Under the pieces are notes generated by a model. It did not search any database, was not told the origin of the DNA, and worked only from the letters and a program-made list of their open reading frames with translations. From positions 1,338,001 to 1,402,000 of the forward strand of contig NZ_CP136419.1 in the NCBI RefSeq assembly GCF_039233145.1: a stretch of DNA of 64,000 nt, given 5' to 3'. Below, in pieces: positions 44,716-53,214 of this stretch. The position numbers and the translations under genes are program-made. Origin of the DNA: Moorella humiferrea (GTDB lineage: Bacteria > Bacillota > DSM-521 > Neomoorellales > Neomoorellaceae). How positions within the stretch are numbered: position 1 is the first letter of the stretch; each line of letters opens with the position of its first letter.

Positions 44716-46137
44716 CTAAATATCGTAGTACAGGACAAACTCGTAAGGATGGGGCCGGAGTTTAATTTGGCTTATTTCTTTCTTTGTTTTGTATTCAATC
44801 CAGCTTTTGATTAGATCCTCGTCAAAGACGCCTCCCTGAAGTAAAAACTCATGGTCATTTTGCAAGGCGGCGAGGGCTTCTTCCAAGGACCCAGGCAGGG
44901 AGTTTATCCTACTCGCTTCTTCCGGTGATAAATCATAGATGTCTTTATCCAGGGGATCGCCCGGATGGATCTTGTTTTTAATCCCGTCGATACCGGCCAT
45001 TAAAAGGGCGGCAAAGGCGAGGTATGGATTGCAGGAAGGATCGGGCGGCCTGTATTCTATTCTTTTGGAGTTCGGGCTATTGGAATACATTGGTATGCGG
45101 ATGGCCGCGCTGCGGTTACGCTGGGAGTAAACCAGGTTCACCGGGGCTTCAAAGCCGGGGACCAACCGTTTAAAGGAATTGGTGGTAGGGCTGCAGAAGG
45201 CCGCCAGGGCCGGACCGTGTTTTAAAAGTCCTCCGATATAGTACAGGGCAAGTTCGCTTAAACCGGCATAACCATCGGCGTCAAAAAACAACGGCCGGCC
45301 TTCTTTCCATAGGCTCTGATGGACGTGCATCCCCGAACCGTTATCCTGAAATACCGGCTTAGGCATAAAGGTAGCCGTTTTGTTATGTTTGATGGCTACG
45401 TTTTTGACCACATATTTAAACATCATCAACTGGTCGGCCATACGGGTGAGGGGTGCATACTTCATATCGATCTCGCCCTGGCCGGCAGTGGCCACCTCAT
45501 GGTGATGGGCCTCCACGGCAATTCCCATTTCTTTGAGCAGTAATACCATTTCCGTACGCAGGTTCTGCAGGGTATCGGTAGGAGGAACCGGGAAATATCC
45601 TTCTTTATAGCGCGGCCGGTAACCCAAGTTGGGATGCCCGTTCATTTCCGCGCCGGAATTCCAAAAGCCTTCTATGGAATCGATAAAATAGTAACCGGCA
45701 TACTGACTGTGATCAAAGCGGACGTGATCGAGGATGAAAAATTCGGCCTCCGGCCCCCAAAAACTGGTATCGGCAATTCCGGTTTCCTTGAGATAGGCCT
45801 CCGCCTTCTGGGCTATAAAGCGGGGATCGCGGTTGTAGTTTTTGCCAGTAACAGGGTCATAGACGTTACAGATGAGGCTCAATGTCGGAATTTCACAAAA
45901 GGGATCGATAAAGGCCGTTTCCGGGTCGGGAATGAGGATCATATCGCTCTCGTTGATGGTTTTAAAGCCGCGGATGCTGGAACCGTCAAAACCTACGCCG
46001 CTGGTAAAAACCTCTTCCCCAAACTGCTCTATGGGGACGGTGAAATGTTGCCATGTGCCGGGCAGGTCGATAAATTTTAGATCGACCATTTGAACACCTT
46101 TTTCCCTGGCCATGGCGAGGACTTCTTTTGCCGTCAT
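44716..46137 (-). CDS. Glutamine synthetase, GSI-beta-like second copy
   Basis: A 473-residue type I glutamine synthetase with the signatures [39 protein letters not shown] and [21 protein letters not shown]. It carries the insertion [20 protein letters not shown] and the loop [12 protein letters not shown], whose Tyr corresponds to the adenylylation Tyr of enteric GSI-beta. The Arg-feedback region of the alpha copy (FVRIEESD) is FKTINESD here. So the window has one alpha-like and one beta-like enzyme. Its leader carries hexaloop hairpins and a terminator. Confidence 0.94.
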   Translation of the reverse strand: MTAKEVLAMAREKGVQMVDLKFIDLPGTWQHFTVPIEQFGEEVFTSGVGFDGSSIRGFKTINESDMILIPDPETAFIDPFCEIPTLSLICNVYDPVTGKNYNRDPRFIAQKAEAYLKETGIADTSFWGPEAEFFILDHVRFDHSQYAGYYFIDSIEGFWNSGAEMNGHPNLGYRPRYKEGYFPVPPTDTLQNLRTEMVLLLKEMGIAVEAHHHEVATAGQGEIDMKYAPLTRMADQLMMFKYVVKNVAIKHNKTATFMPKPVFQDNGSGMHVHQSLWKEGRPLFFDADGYAGLSELALYYIGGLLKHGPALAAFCSPTTNSFKRLVPGFEAPVNLVYSQRNRSAAIRIPMYSNSPNSKRIEYRPPDPSCNPYLAFAALLMAGIDGIKNKIHPGDPLDKDIYDLSPEEASRINSLPGSLEEALAALQNDHEFLLQGGVFDEDLIKSWIEYKTKKEISQIKLRPHPYEFVLYYDI

Positions 46138-46188
46138 ACCCTTGATAAACCCCTTTCGTAATTTAATCTAAATAATACTGCGCAAAAA

Positions 46189-46225
46189 GAAAAACGCTCC
46201 CTTTAGGGTTTACCCCTCGGAGCGT
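46189..46225 (-). terminator. Leader terminator ahead of glnA2
   Basis: On the minus strand ACGCTCC and GGAGCGT form the stem, with an inner GGG/CCC, followed by TTTTT. It lies about 50 bases before the glnA2 start and shares its 5' arm with a hexaloop hairpin. Confidence 0.85.
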
Positions 46226-46287
46226 CTTTGCTCATCCGGCAACATCGCCGTACCATTTTGCTTTTGCCCAAGGACGTCCTCGCCCTT
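46220..46287 (-). promoter_or_regulatory. ANTAR-type hexaloop hairpins in the glnA2 leader
   Basis: Three small hairpins in order on the minus strand: AAGGGC/GTCCTT with loop GAGGAC (46270-46287); CGGC/GCCG with loop GATGTT (46237-46250); and GAGC/GCTC with loop AAAGAC (46220-46233). The last occupies the 5' arm of the terminator, so the two folds exclude each other. All loops have G at position 4. Confidence 0.6.
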
Positions 46288-46294
46288 TGTTATT

Positions 46295-46323
46295 AATATA
46301 TACCATAACTGCTTTTTTGGCAA
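46295..46323 (-). promoter_or_regulatory. Sigma-A promoter of glnA2
   Basis: On the minus strand TTGCCA, a 17-base spacer and TATATT. The transcript would start just before the first hexaloop hairpin. Confidence 0.75.
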
Positions 46324-46433
46324 GCACTAATTAGCCCATAGCCCATCCCCAAATACCTTTTCTCTTTAGTACCTTCTACAAGGAAAGAGATACTTTTCGT
46401 CGACCCTGGCATAAGATCAATATTGGAACCCGG

Positions 46434-46479
46434 TTGCAAGGGGTTGCAAAGGCGTAACTCCGGCGGGCAATGGCGTCCG
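46434..46479 (+). promoter_or_regulatory. ANTAR-type tandem hexaloop hairpins in the asnB leader
   Basis: TTGCA/TGCAA with loop AGGGGT (46434-46449), a 14-base linker, then CGGGC/GTCCG with loop AATGGC (46464-46479). The 3' arm of the second can also pair weakly with CGGGT at 46488-46492 just before TTC, which may be a weak terminator. No clear promoter was found. Confidence 0.5.
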
Positions 46480-46542
46480 ATAAAAGGCGGGTTTCAAGCA
46501 AGGGTTAACTTATTCACCATGCCTGCTGGGGGGAATTTTAGC

Positions 46543-48384
46543 ATGTGCGGGATCACAGGATGGGTAGACTGGGAACTTGACCTAACACAGCAAAGCCGTA
46601 TCCTGGAGGCTATGACCGCTACCCTGGCCTGCCGGGGGCCCGATGCCGGCGGCACCTGGGTAACGCCCCGCGCGGCCCTGGGGCACCGCCGCTTAATTGT
46701 CGTCGACCCCGCCGGGGGCGGCCAACCAATGGTCCGCCGCCGGGGGGAACAAACTTTTGTCATTTCTTATAATGGAGAGCTTTATAACACCGAGGATATC
46801 CGCCGCGAGCTTTTGGCTAAGGGCTACACTTTTTACGGCCATTCGGATACGGAAGTGTTACTGACCGCTTATATGGAATGGGGGCCTGCTTGTGTAGAGC
46901 GTTTCAATGGCATCTTTGCCTTTGCCGTATGGGAAACAGCCGGGGAACGTCTCTTTATAGCCCGGGACAGATTGGGGGTTAAACCCCTCTTTTATACTTG
47001 TTTTCATAACTCTTTTCTCTTTGGGTCGGAATTGAAAGCCCTGTTGGCCCATCCATGGGTCAAGGCGGAAGTGGATGCCGAAGGCCTTGCCGAAGTCTTC
47101 ATCTTGGGCCCGGCCCGTACACCGGGGCACGGTGTGTTTCGCAACCTGGCCGAGTTAAAACCCGGATATTATTTATTATACGACCGGCGGGGCCTGCACC
47201 TGCAACGGTACTGGTCGCTGGAAAGCCATCCTCACCAAGACGATTTGAAGACAACCGTGGCCAAGGTGCGTCATTTACTGGCGGATACAGTTGAACGTCA
47301 GTTGGTGGCCGACGTGCCCGTCTGCACCCTCCTTTCCGGCGGGTTGGATTCGAGCGCCGTGACCGCCCTTGCCGTCAAGGCTTTTCACTCTAGAAGCCGT
47401 GGTTCCCTTCACACCTGGTCCGTCGATTATATCGAAAACGATCGTTATTTTCAACCCAGTCACTTTCAGCCCAGTCCAGACGGTCCCTGGATAAAGCTGG
47501 TGTCAGAATACCTGCAAACTACCCACCACTCCGTTTATCTGGATACCTCGGAATTGGTCAAATCCCTGAAGGCGGCCATGCAGGCACGGGACCTGCCGGG
47601 TATGGCCGACGTTGATTCTTCCCTGCTCCTGTTTTGCCGCGAAGTTAAAAAGGAAGCCACCGTTGCCCTGTCTGGTGAGGCTGCCGATGAGGTTTTCGGC
47701 GGCTATCCCTGGTTCCGTAGCGAAAAGGCCCTGGCCCTCAACTCATTTCCTTGGAACAGGGCGGGTCGGGAGCGGTTGTCAATTTTGTCGCCGGAATTAA
47801 AGGCAGCGGTACAGCCGGAAGAGTATATTGCCCGACGCTACCGGGAAGCCCTGCAGGAAGTACCCGCCCTGCCCGGCGAAAATAAGCGGGAAGCCCGGTT
47901 GCGGGAGATTTCCTACTTGAGCCTTACACGCTTCCTGCCGGTGCTGCTTGACCGTAAAGATCGGATGAGCATGGCCGTAGGACTGGAAGTACGTGTTCCC
48001 TATTGCGATCACCGCCTGGTGGAATACGTCTGGAACATCCCCTGGGATATGAAATTTGCCGGTAAGATGGAAAAAGGCATCTTGCGCCTGGCTGTAGAGG
48101 ACCTCCTGCCCGCGGAAGTAATTGCCAGACGCAAGAGCCCGTATCCCAAGACTTATAACCCGGCCTACCTGGAGGCGGTTAGCGCCTTGATGCTGGAAAT
48201 CCTGGAGGATCCTACTTCGCCAATTCTATCGTTCATTGATGTACCGGCAGTAAAGGCCCTGGTCCAATCGCGGGAGGTTTCCAGTCTACCATGGTTCGGC
48301 CAGCTCATGGGTAGACCACAGCTACTTGCCTACCTGATCCAGGTTGACATGTGGATGCGGGAATATAAAATCGCAGTGCGCTAA
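46543..48384 (+). CDS. asnB: Asparagine synthetase, glutamine-hydrolysing
   Basis: A 613-residue enzyme. I start at ATG 46543 so that the catalytic Cys becomes residue 2 (MCGITGWVDWE), as required for the N-terminal nucleophile amidotransferase; earlier in-frame starts would block it. The amidotransferase part has LGHRRL, SYNGELYN and GHSDTEVLLTAY. The synthetase part has the ATP-pyrophosphatase loop TLLSGGLDSSAVTA at about 265-278 and LSGEAADEVFGGYPWF. A G-rich ribosome site precedes it. It is divergent from glnA2 and directly upstream of amt. Confidence 0.94.
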   Translation: MCGITGWVDWELDLTQQSRILEAMTATLACRGPDAGGTWVTPRAALGHRRLIVVDPAGGGQPMVRRRGEQTFVISYNGELYNTEDIRRELLAKGYTFYGHSDTEVLLTAYMEWGPACVERFNGIFAFAVWETAGERLFIARDRLGVKPLFYTCFHNSFLFGSELKALLAHPWVKAEVDAEGLAEVFILGPARTPGHGVFRNLAELKPGYYLLYDRRGLHLQRYWSLESHPHQDDLKTTVAKVRHLLADTVERQLVADVPVCTLLSGGLDSSAVTALAVKAFHSRSRGSLHTWSVDYIENDRYFQPSHFQPSPDGPWIKLVSEYLQTTHHSVYLDTSELVKSLKAAMQARDLPGMADVDSSLLLFCREVKKEATVALSGEAADEVFGGYPWFRSEKALALNSFPWNRAGRERLSILSPELKAAVQPEEYIARRYREALQEVPALPGENKREARLREISYLSLTRFLPVLLDRKDRMSMAVGLEVRVPYCDHRLVEYVWNIPWDMKFAGKMEKGILRLAVEDLLPAEVIARRKSPYPKTYNPAYLEAVSALMLEILEDPTSPILSFIDVPAVKALVQSREVSSLPWFGQLMGRPQLLAYLIQVDMWMREYKIAVR

Positions 48385-48398
48385 ACAAAAGATCACCC

Positions 48399-48426
48399 TT
48401 GACAGACGCCGGAATGTTAGTATAAT
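48399..48426 (+). promoter_or_regulatory. Sigma-A promoter of amt-glnK
   Basis: TTGACA, a 16-base spacer and TATAAT. It gives a leader of about 210 bases that contains two hexaloop/terminator switches. Confidence 0.85.
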
Positions 48427-48459
48427 AAATATCAAAATCAAGCAAAGGAGTTTGGTTGT

Positions 48460-48475
48460 GGGGTAAAGGAGCCCC
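48460..48475 (+). promoter_or_regulatory. First ANTAR-type hexaloop hairpin of the amt leader
   Basis: GGGGT pairs with GCCCC around loop AAAGGA (A at 1, G at 4). Its 3' arm is part of the 5' arm of the terminator at 48470-48497. Confidence 0.55.
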
Positions 48476-48497
48476 GGTACTGCAAAGTACCGGGGCT
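48470..48497 (+). terminator. First leader terminator of amt
   Basis: AGCCCCGGTACT and AGTACCGGGGCT form a perfect 12-bp stem with a GCAA tetraloop, followed by TTTACTTT. The T tract is interrupted, so strength is uncertain. Confidence 0.65.
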
Positions 48498-48511
48498 TTT
48501 ACTTTATCCCT

Positions 48512-48529
48512 CGGAGCAACGGGGCTCTG
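48512..48529 (+). promoter_or_regulatory. Second ANTAR-type hexaloop hairpin of the amt leader
   Basis: CGGAGC pairs with GCTCTG around loop AACGGG (A at 1, G at 4). Its 3' arm lies within the 5' arm of the hairpin at 48521-48556. Confidence 0.55.
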
Positions 48530-48556
48530 TATGGGTTTTTGCCCGTACGGAGCCCC
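48521..48556 (+). terminator. Second leader hairpin of amt, terminator-like
   Basis: A 15-bp stem, with G-T wobbles but no mismatch, joins GGGGCTCTGTATGGG with CCCGTACGGAGCCCC. It is followed by TATTGTTT, a weak T tract, and then by AAGGAGG, so it could also act on the ribosome. Confidence 0.5.
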
Positions 48557-48641
48557 TATTGTTTAAGGAGGTGGTGCTTTTTTACCTGTGGGCAACGCCG
48601 TCCGCCAAAAACATCAAAGTTCCCAAAAAGGAGGCTCCCAC

Positions 48642-50261
48642 ATGAAAATCCTGAGGTTACCCGTTCTTTATGCGTGTTTAATCCTGGCCCTCATGTTGTT
48701 ATTGAGCCAGGCCCTGCCCGCCTGGGCCGGCGACCCAACCGGTGCTGCCACCGGCGGCATCGCCGACATTCCGGCGGCGCAAACAGGTAATCCTTCTTTA
48801 GTAGAGCTGGCGACTGCAGCCGGTAAGTTGAAAATCGGCCTTAATTTCGTTTGGACCCTCCTTGCCGGTTTCCTGGTCTTCTTTATGCAGGCCGGTTTTG
48901 CCCTCGTGGAAACAGGCTTCACACGGGCCAAAAACGCCGCTCATACCATGGCCATGAATCTTATGGTATTCCTGGTTGGCGCTGTAGGCTTTTTTGTCCT
49001 GGGCTTTGGTCTGATGTTCGGCGGCGTGGGGTCCGTGGCTAACTTGGGCGGTACCCCGCCCCTGACCAGTGAATTAACAGTCGGCGGGTGGGGTTTGATG
49101 GGGCTGAAGGGCTTTTTCTTAAATGGTGACGCCTATGATGTAGGTGTTTTTGCCCTTTTCCTCTTCCAAATGGTCTTCATGGATACGGCCGTGACCATTC
49201 CTACCGGAGCCATGGCCGAACGAGTTAAATTCAGCGCTATTGTCATAGGTTCCTTCTTTATTGCCATGTTCCTCTATCCCATTTTCGGCAATTGGGTCTG
49301 GGGCGGAGGCTGGCTTTCCCAGCTTGGCAGCAGGTTGGGATTGGGTCACGGTGCCGTGGATTTTGCCGGTTCCGGGGTAGTCCATTCCATCGGCGGTGCT
49401 GCCGGTTTGGCCGGGGCCCTCATCCTAGGACCACGTCTCGGTAAATACCGGGACGGCAAGCCGGTAGCTATGCCCGGCCATGATATTCCCATGGCCATCT
49501 TGGGTACTATCATCCTCTTCTTCGGCTGGTTCGGCTTTAACCCTGGCAGTACCCTGTCCGGCAACGACCTGCGCATCGCGGTGGTAGCCGTCAATACCAT
49601 GATGGCCGGAGCCGTCGGCGGCCTGGCCGCCATGCTTTATACCTGGTGGCGCCAGGGCAAGCCCGATCCTTCCATGATGTGTAACGGTGTTCTGGCCGGC
49701 CTGGTGGCCATTACCGCTCCTGCGGCCTTTGTCAATGGACCGGTAGCCTGCCTGATTGGCGCCGTAGCCGGAGTCCTGGTTGTCTGGAGCGTTTACTTCT
49801 TCGATCACGTCCTCAAGATCGACGATCCGGTAGGCGCCATATCCGTCCACCTGGTTAACGGCCTCTGGGGCTTACTCGCCGTAGGGCTTTTTGCTGACGG
49901 CACCTATGGCGCCGGCTGGAACGGCGTTGGTGCTGACACCTACCTGGGAGTTGCTGGCCAGGGCGTTACCGGCCTCTTCTACGGCGATCCCGGCCAGCTG
50001 GTAGCCCAGCTAATCAATATGGCGGCAGTCTTCATCTGGGGCTTTGGTGCTTCCTATGTCTTTTACAAGGTTCTCGACAAGGTCATTGGTATTCGCGCCA
50101 ACCCCGAAGCTGAAGAACAGGGCCTGGACATCCCCGAAATGGGCGCTCTGGCTTACCCTGACTTTCTCCTGGCCTTTAACGATACCTACAGCCCGGGACC
50201 GGCACCTGCCAGGCAAACTGCTTACGCTCCCCGCCGGCAGGAAATACCGGTTCGCAATTAG
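48642..50261 (+). CDS. amt: Ammonium transporter Amt
   Basis: A 539-residue channel. It begins with a signal-like hydrophobic segment at ATG 48642, set by AAGGAGG ten bases upstream; a GTG 54 bases earlier has no ribosome site. Eleven transmembrane helices follow the N-terminal LNFVWTLLAGFLVFFMQAGF with ALVETGFTRAKN. The pore His pair is in VHSIGGAAGLAGA and in VHLVNGLWGLLA. The C-terminal tail is longer than usual, ending with a Pro/Arg-rich stretch. It pairs with glnK, whose PII protein blocks Amt when nitrogen is plentiful. Confidence 0.96.
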   Translation: MKILRLPVLYACLILALMLLLSQALPAWAGDPTGAATGGIADIPAAQTGNPSLVELATAAGKLKIGLNFVWTLLAGFLVFFMQAGFALVETGFTRAKNAAHTMAMNLMVFLVGAVGFFVLGFGLMFGGVGSVANLGGTPPLTSELTVGGWGLMGLKGFFLNGDAYDVGVFALFLFQMVFMDTAVTIPTGAMAERVKFSAIVIGSFFIAMFLYPIFGNWVWGGGWLSQLGSRLGLGHGAVDFAGSGVVHSIGGAAGLAGALILGPRLGKYRDGKPVAMPGHDIPMAILGTIILFFGWFGFNPGSTLSGNDLRIAVVAVNTMMAGAVGGLAAMLYTWWRQGKPDPSMMCNGVLAGLVAITAPAAFVNGPVACLIGAVAGVLVVWSVYFFDHVLKIDDPVGAISVHLVNGLWGLLAVGLFADGTYGAGWNGVGADTYLGVAGQGVTGLFYGDPGQLVAQLINMAAVFIWGFGASYVFYKVLDKVIGIRANPEAEEQGLDIPEMGALAYPDFLLAFNDTYSPGPAPARQTAYAPRRQEIPVRN

Positions 50262-50272
50262 AGGGGGTCTTT

Positions 50273-50611
50273 ATGAAGAAAATTGAAGCCATTATCCGCT
50301 CCTCCCGCCTGGAAGCAGTGAAGGAAGCCCTGGGGAAAAACAATATCCATGGCATGACGGTAACCCACGTCCTTGGCTGCGGCCTGCAGCGGGGGCAAAC
50401 GGAGTATTATCGCGGCAATCTCTATACCATCAACTTGTTGCCCAAAGTAAAGGTGGAAATTGTTATCCCCGATAACCGGCTCGAGGAAATAATTGCTATC
50501 ATTTGCCGGGAAGCCCGTACCGGGGCAATCGGCGACGGTAAAATTTTTATTTACCCGGTGGAGAACGCCATCCGCATCCGCACCGGTGAGCAAGGAGAAG
50601 GGGCAATCTAA
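50273..50611 (+). CDS. glnK: PII nitrogen regulatory protein (GlnK type)
   Basis: A 112-residue PII signal protein that binds ATP/ADP and 2-oxoglutarate. The N-terminus MKKIEAIIRSSRLEAVKEAL is standard. The T-loop segment RGQTEYYRGN differs from the enteric RGAEY form, so uridylylation is not assured. The nucleotide-binding GAIGDGKIFIYPVENAIRIRTGE is complete. It starts 11 bp after amt with GAGGGGG upstream, forming the usual amt-glnK pair. Confidence 0.95.
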   Translation: MKKIEAIIRSSRLEAVKEALGKNNIHGMTVTHVLGCGLQRGQTEYYRGNLYTINLLPKVKVEIVIPDNRLEEIIAIICREARTGAIGDGKIFIYPVENAIRIRTGEQGEGAI

Positions 50612-50643
50612 AGGCGGCGGTTTCTATCCCGTCGCCTTTTTTT
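50612..50643 (+). terminator. Terminator of amt-glnK
   Basis: AGGCGGCGG and CCGTCGCCT form a 9-bp stem with one G-T pair, followed by six or more T. Confidence 0.9.
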
Positions 50644-50653
50644 ACCTTTACCC

Positions 50654-50992
50654 CTACCCCGGCAGGCAGATCTTCTGGCCGACCTGGAGATTGTAGGGAT
50701 TGACATGGGGATTTAGTTCAAGCAGCCTTTCTACCGTCGTTCCGGTGGCCCGGGCAATACTATAAAGGGTGTCGCCCGGGGCAACCTCCCAGTAAACGCC
50801 TGAAGGGCAGGGCGGTTCAGGCGGTAAACACAACACCTGACCGATTTGCAAATTATAGGGATCTATCCCGGGATTCAGGCGTTCCAACTCGGCGACGGTC
50901 GTCCCGATACGTAAAGCTATAAGATACAGGGTATCACCCGGCTCCACCCGCCAGTAGCGGCCGGAGGGGCAGGGTATTTGCATCAAGCCCAC
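50654..50992 (-). CDS. Small protein with two LysM domains
   Basis: A 112-residue protein made of two near-identical LysM modules, each starting CPSG(R/V)YW(R/E)V and including PGDTLY(L/S)IA, TTV, LNP and PYNLQ(I/V)GQ. No signal peptide is seen. Such Cys-bearing tandem LysM proteins are common in clostridial spore formers and may bind spore or cell-wall glycans. GTG at 50992 is the likeliest start. Confidence 0.85.
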   Translation of the reverse strand: MGLMQIPCPSGRYWRVEPGDTLYLIALRIGTTVAELERLNPGIDPYNLQIGQVLCLPPEPPCPSGVYWEVAPGDTLYSIARATGTTVERLLELNPHVNPYNLQVGQKICLPG

Positions 50993-51059
50993 GCATAATC
51001 ACCCCTTGGCGGTTTTTCTGTATCTTATGCGCGGGCTTTGAAAATTGAAACCGGCAGGT

Positions 51060-52277
51060 TTATTCTTTATCCAGGCCGAAACGGGTATGGAGGGCCTGTA
51101 CAGCCCTGGTAAGGTACTCTTCATCAATGATACAGGATACCTTAATCTCTGAAGTGCTGATCATATGAATATTTATCCCTTCTTCGGCCAGGCAGGCAAA
51201 CATATCGGCGGCCACGCCGGGATTGGTAATCATGCCGGCCCCCACGATAGATACCTTGGCAACCTTGTCATTAAACGTTACTTTGCTCGCCCCGATCTCT
51301 GCCCGCACCTTTTCGGTGACGGCTACGGCCTTTTGCAAATCGTCTCGGCCTACGGTAAAAGCGATATCGTTAATCCCATCACGCATGGCGCTCTGGACGA
51401 TCATGTCGACATTAATGCTCTCTTTGGCCAGGGCCACGAATAACACTTTGGCAATACCCGGCCGGTCGGGAACGTCGTGAAGGGCGATACGGGCTACATT
51501 GCGATCTCCGGCCACTCCGCTGACCACCATTTTCCTTTCCAATTCCGCCACCTCTTTCACCAATGTTCCTTCGTTATAATTGAAACTGGAACGAACCTCT
51601 AAAACTACATTATTTTGCTTGGCAAACTCCACTGAACGCGGCTGGAGGACCTGGGCGCCGAGGCTGGCTAGCTCCAGCATTTCATCGTAGGAAATTACAG
51701 GTAGCTTTCTCGCTTTGGGAACTATACGGGGATCCGCCGTATAAACTCCGTCCACATCGGTATAAATTTGACAGACGTCCGCTTTGAGGGCGGCGGCAAC
51801 GGCCACGGCCGTGGTATCCGAACCGCCCCGTCCCAGTGTCGTAATCTCGTTATCCTCCGTTTTCCCCTGGAATCCGGCCACAATCACAATTTTACCCTGT
51901 TTTAATTCCTGCCGCAGACGGTCACAACATACATCAAGAATGCGGGCTTTAGTATGAACGTTGTCGGTTAAAATACCGACCTGGGGACCGGTAAGGGAAA
52001 TCACCGGTTCGCCCAGTTCGTGGATGGCCATGGCCATCAGGGCAATGGACGTCTGTTCACCAGTAGCCAGGAGCATGTCCATCTCCCTTGCCGGCGGATT
52101 CGGGCTAATGGCATGGGCCATGGCTATCAGGTCATCGGTCATGTCCCCAGGGGCCGAAACGACCACCACCACATCATTACCCGCTCGGCGGGTGTCAACT
52201 ACCCGGCGGGCAACGTTTTTCACCCGTTCAGGTCCGTTAACAGAAGTTCCGCCATATTTTTGTACTATCAGGGCCAT
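51060..52277 (-). CDS. lysC: Aspartokinase
   Basis: A 405-residue enzyme for the first step of the aspartate family. KYGGTSV at 7-13 is the substrate/ATP signature, and TLGRGGSDTTAVA follows at about 147-159. Two C-terminal ACT domains (about 265-330 and 340-405) mediate amino-acid feedback. AAGGAGG precedes the ATG. It is the last gene of the metY-metX-hom-thrC-thrB-lysC run, 12 bp after thrB. Confidence 0.96.
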   Translation of the reverse strand: MALIVQKYGGTSVNGPERVKNVARRVVDTRRAGNDVVVVVSAPGDMTDDLIAMAHAISPNPPAREMDMLLATGEQTSIALMAMAIHELGEPVISLTGPQVGILTDNVHTKARILDVCCDRLRQELKQGKIVIVAGFQGKTEDNEITTLGRGGSDTTAVAVAAALKADVCQIYTDVDGVYTADPRIVPKARKLPVISYDEMLELASLGAQVLQPRSVEFAKQNNVVLEVRSSFNYNEGTLVKEVAELERKMVVSGVAGDRNVARIALHDVPDRPGIAKVLFVALAKESINVDMIVQSAMRDGINDIAFTVGRDDLQKAVAVTEKVRAEIGASKVTFNDKVAKVSIVGAGMITNPGVAADMFACLAEEGINIHMISTSEIKVSCIIDEEYLTRAVQALHTRFGLDKE

Positions 52278-52289
52278 TAGTGAACCTCC

Positions 52290-53183
52290 TTAATTGACTA
52301 CAAAGGCTCCCCGCTTACAGGGATTAAGCTCTTTAATTATGCAGGCTACCCCGTGGCGGGCAAAGGCCGCCGCCATGGCCTCCCCTACTTTAGGCTTGCG
52401 CCCTCGGCAAAAAGCGATTACCGAAGGACCGGAACCGCTTAAAGCCACGGCCAAAGCCCCTGCCTCCCGGGCAGCGCCGAAGACCTCCGCCATTCCCGGT
52501 ACCAGGGACAAACGGTAGGGCTGATGCAATTTGTCTTCCATCATTTTACCCATTAACTCCAGGTCGCCGGCTTGAACGGCCAGTAAGAATAGACCTACAC
52601 GGCTCAAATTGAAAACGGCGTCTGCGAGATCCACTTTGGCAGGTAGGACGCCTCGGGATACCTTGGTGGAAAGGGTAAAATGGGGAATGGCCACAACTGT
52701 CGTCAGGCCGACCGGCGGCTCTAAACGACGGCAGTAAACTTTCTCCCCCTCCCTCGCCGCCACCACCAGGCCGCCTAAAATAGCAGGGGCAACGTTATCT
52801 GGATGGCCTTCGAGCTGGGTAGCAAGCTCTATTAGTTCTTCACTACTTAAGGGTTCACCGAGGAGGACATTGGCACCAACCAATCCCCCCACCAGGGCCG
52901 CCGCACTGGATCCTAATCCCCGGGCTACGGGAATGTTGTTGTGCATGTTTATTTTTAAATTAACCCCTCGTTGCCCGGTTCGGGCAAAAACGGCCATGGC
53001 CGCCCGAAACGCTATATTTTCGGGGCCCCTGGGTATGGTAGCTTCACCTTCACCGGTTACATTAATCTCCAGGTTTTGCGAAACTTCGATATACACTTCA
53101 TCATAAAGGTCCAGGGCCATGCCTATAGTATCAAACCCCGGTCCCAAATTGGCTGTTGTAGCCGGAACCCGTACCAGCGGCAT
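52290..53183 (-). CDS. thrB: Homoserine kinase
   Basis: A 297-residue GHMP-family kinase that phosphorylates homoserine. VPATTANLGPGFDTIGMAL is the N-terminal motif, the ATP loop is PVARGLGSSAAALVGGL at about 85-101, and LSGSGPSVIAF is the third GHMP motif. It lies between thrC and lysC with short gaps. Confidence 0.96.
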   Translation of the reverse strand: MPLVRVPATTANLGPGFDTIGMALDLYDEVYIEVSQNLEINVTGEGEATIPRGPENIAFRAAMAVFARTGQRGVNLKINMHNNIPVARGLGSSAAALVGGLVGANVLLGEPLSSEELIELATQLEGHPDNVAPAILGGLVVAAREGEKVYCRRLEPPVGLTTVVAIPHFTLSTKVSRGVLPAKVDLADAVFNLSRVGLFLLAVQAGDLELMGKMMEDKLHQPYRLSLVPGMAEVFGAAREAGALAVALSGSGPSVIAFCRGRKPKVGEAMAAAFARHGVACIIKELNPCKRGAFVVN

Positions 53184-53214
53184 AATTTTTCTACCTTCGT
53201 TTCGTCATTTCCGC

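Noticed and set aside
46423-46542. N-terminal extension of asparagine synthetase
   Set aside because: The catalytic Cys must be the first residue after Met removal; the extension also crosses the hexaloop hairpins.
48565-48641. Possible leader peptide of amt: AAGGAGG at 48565 with a frame ending on the amt ATG as ATGA
   Set aside because: No start codon lies at a workable distance from that ribosome site (GTG at 48574 is only two bases away), so I did not call a gene.
48588-48641. Upstream GTG start for amt
   Set aside because: It is 16 bases from the nearest ribosome site and would bury the signal-like N-terminus, whereas ATG 48642 has AAGGAGG at a good distance.
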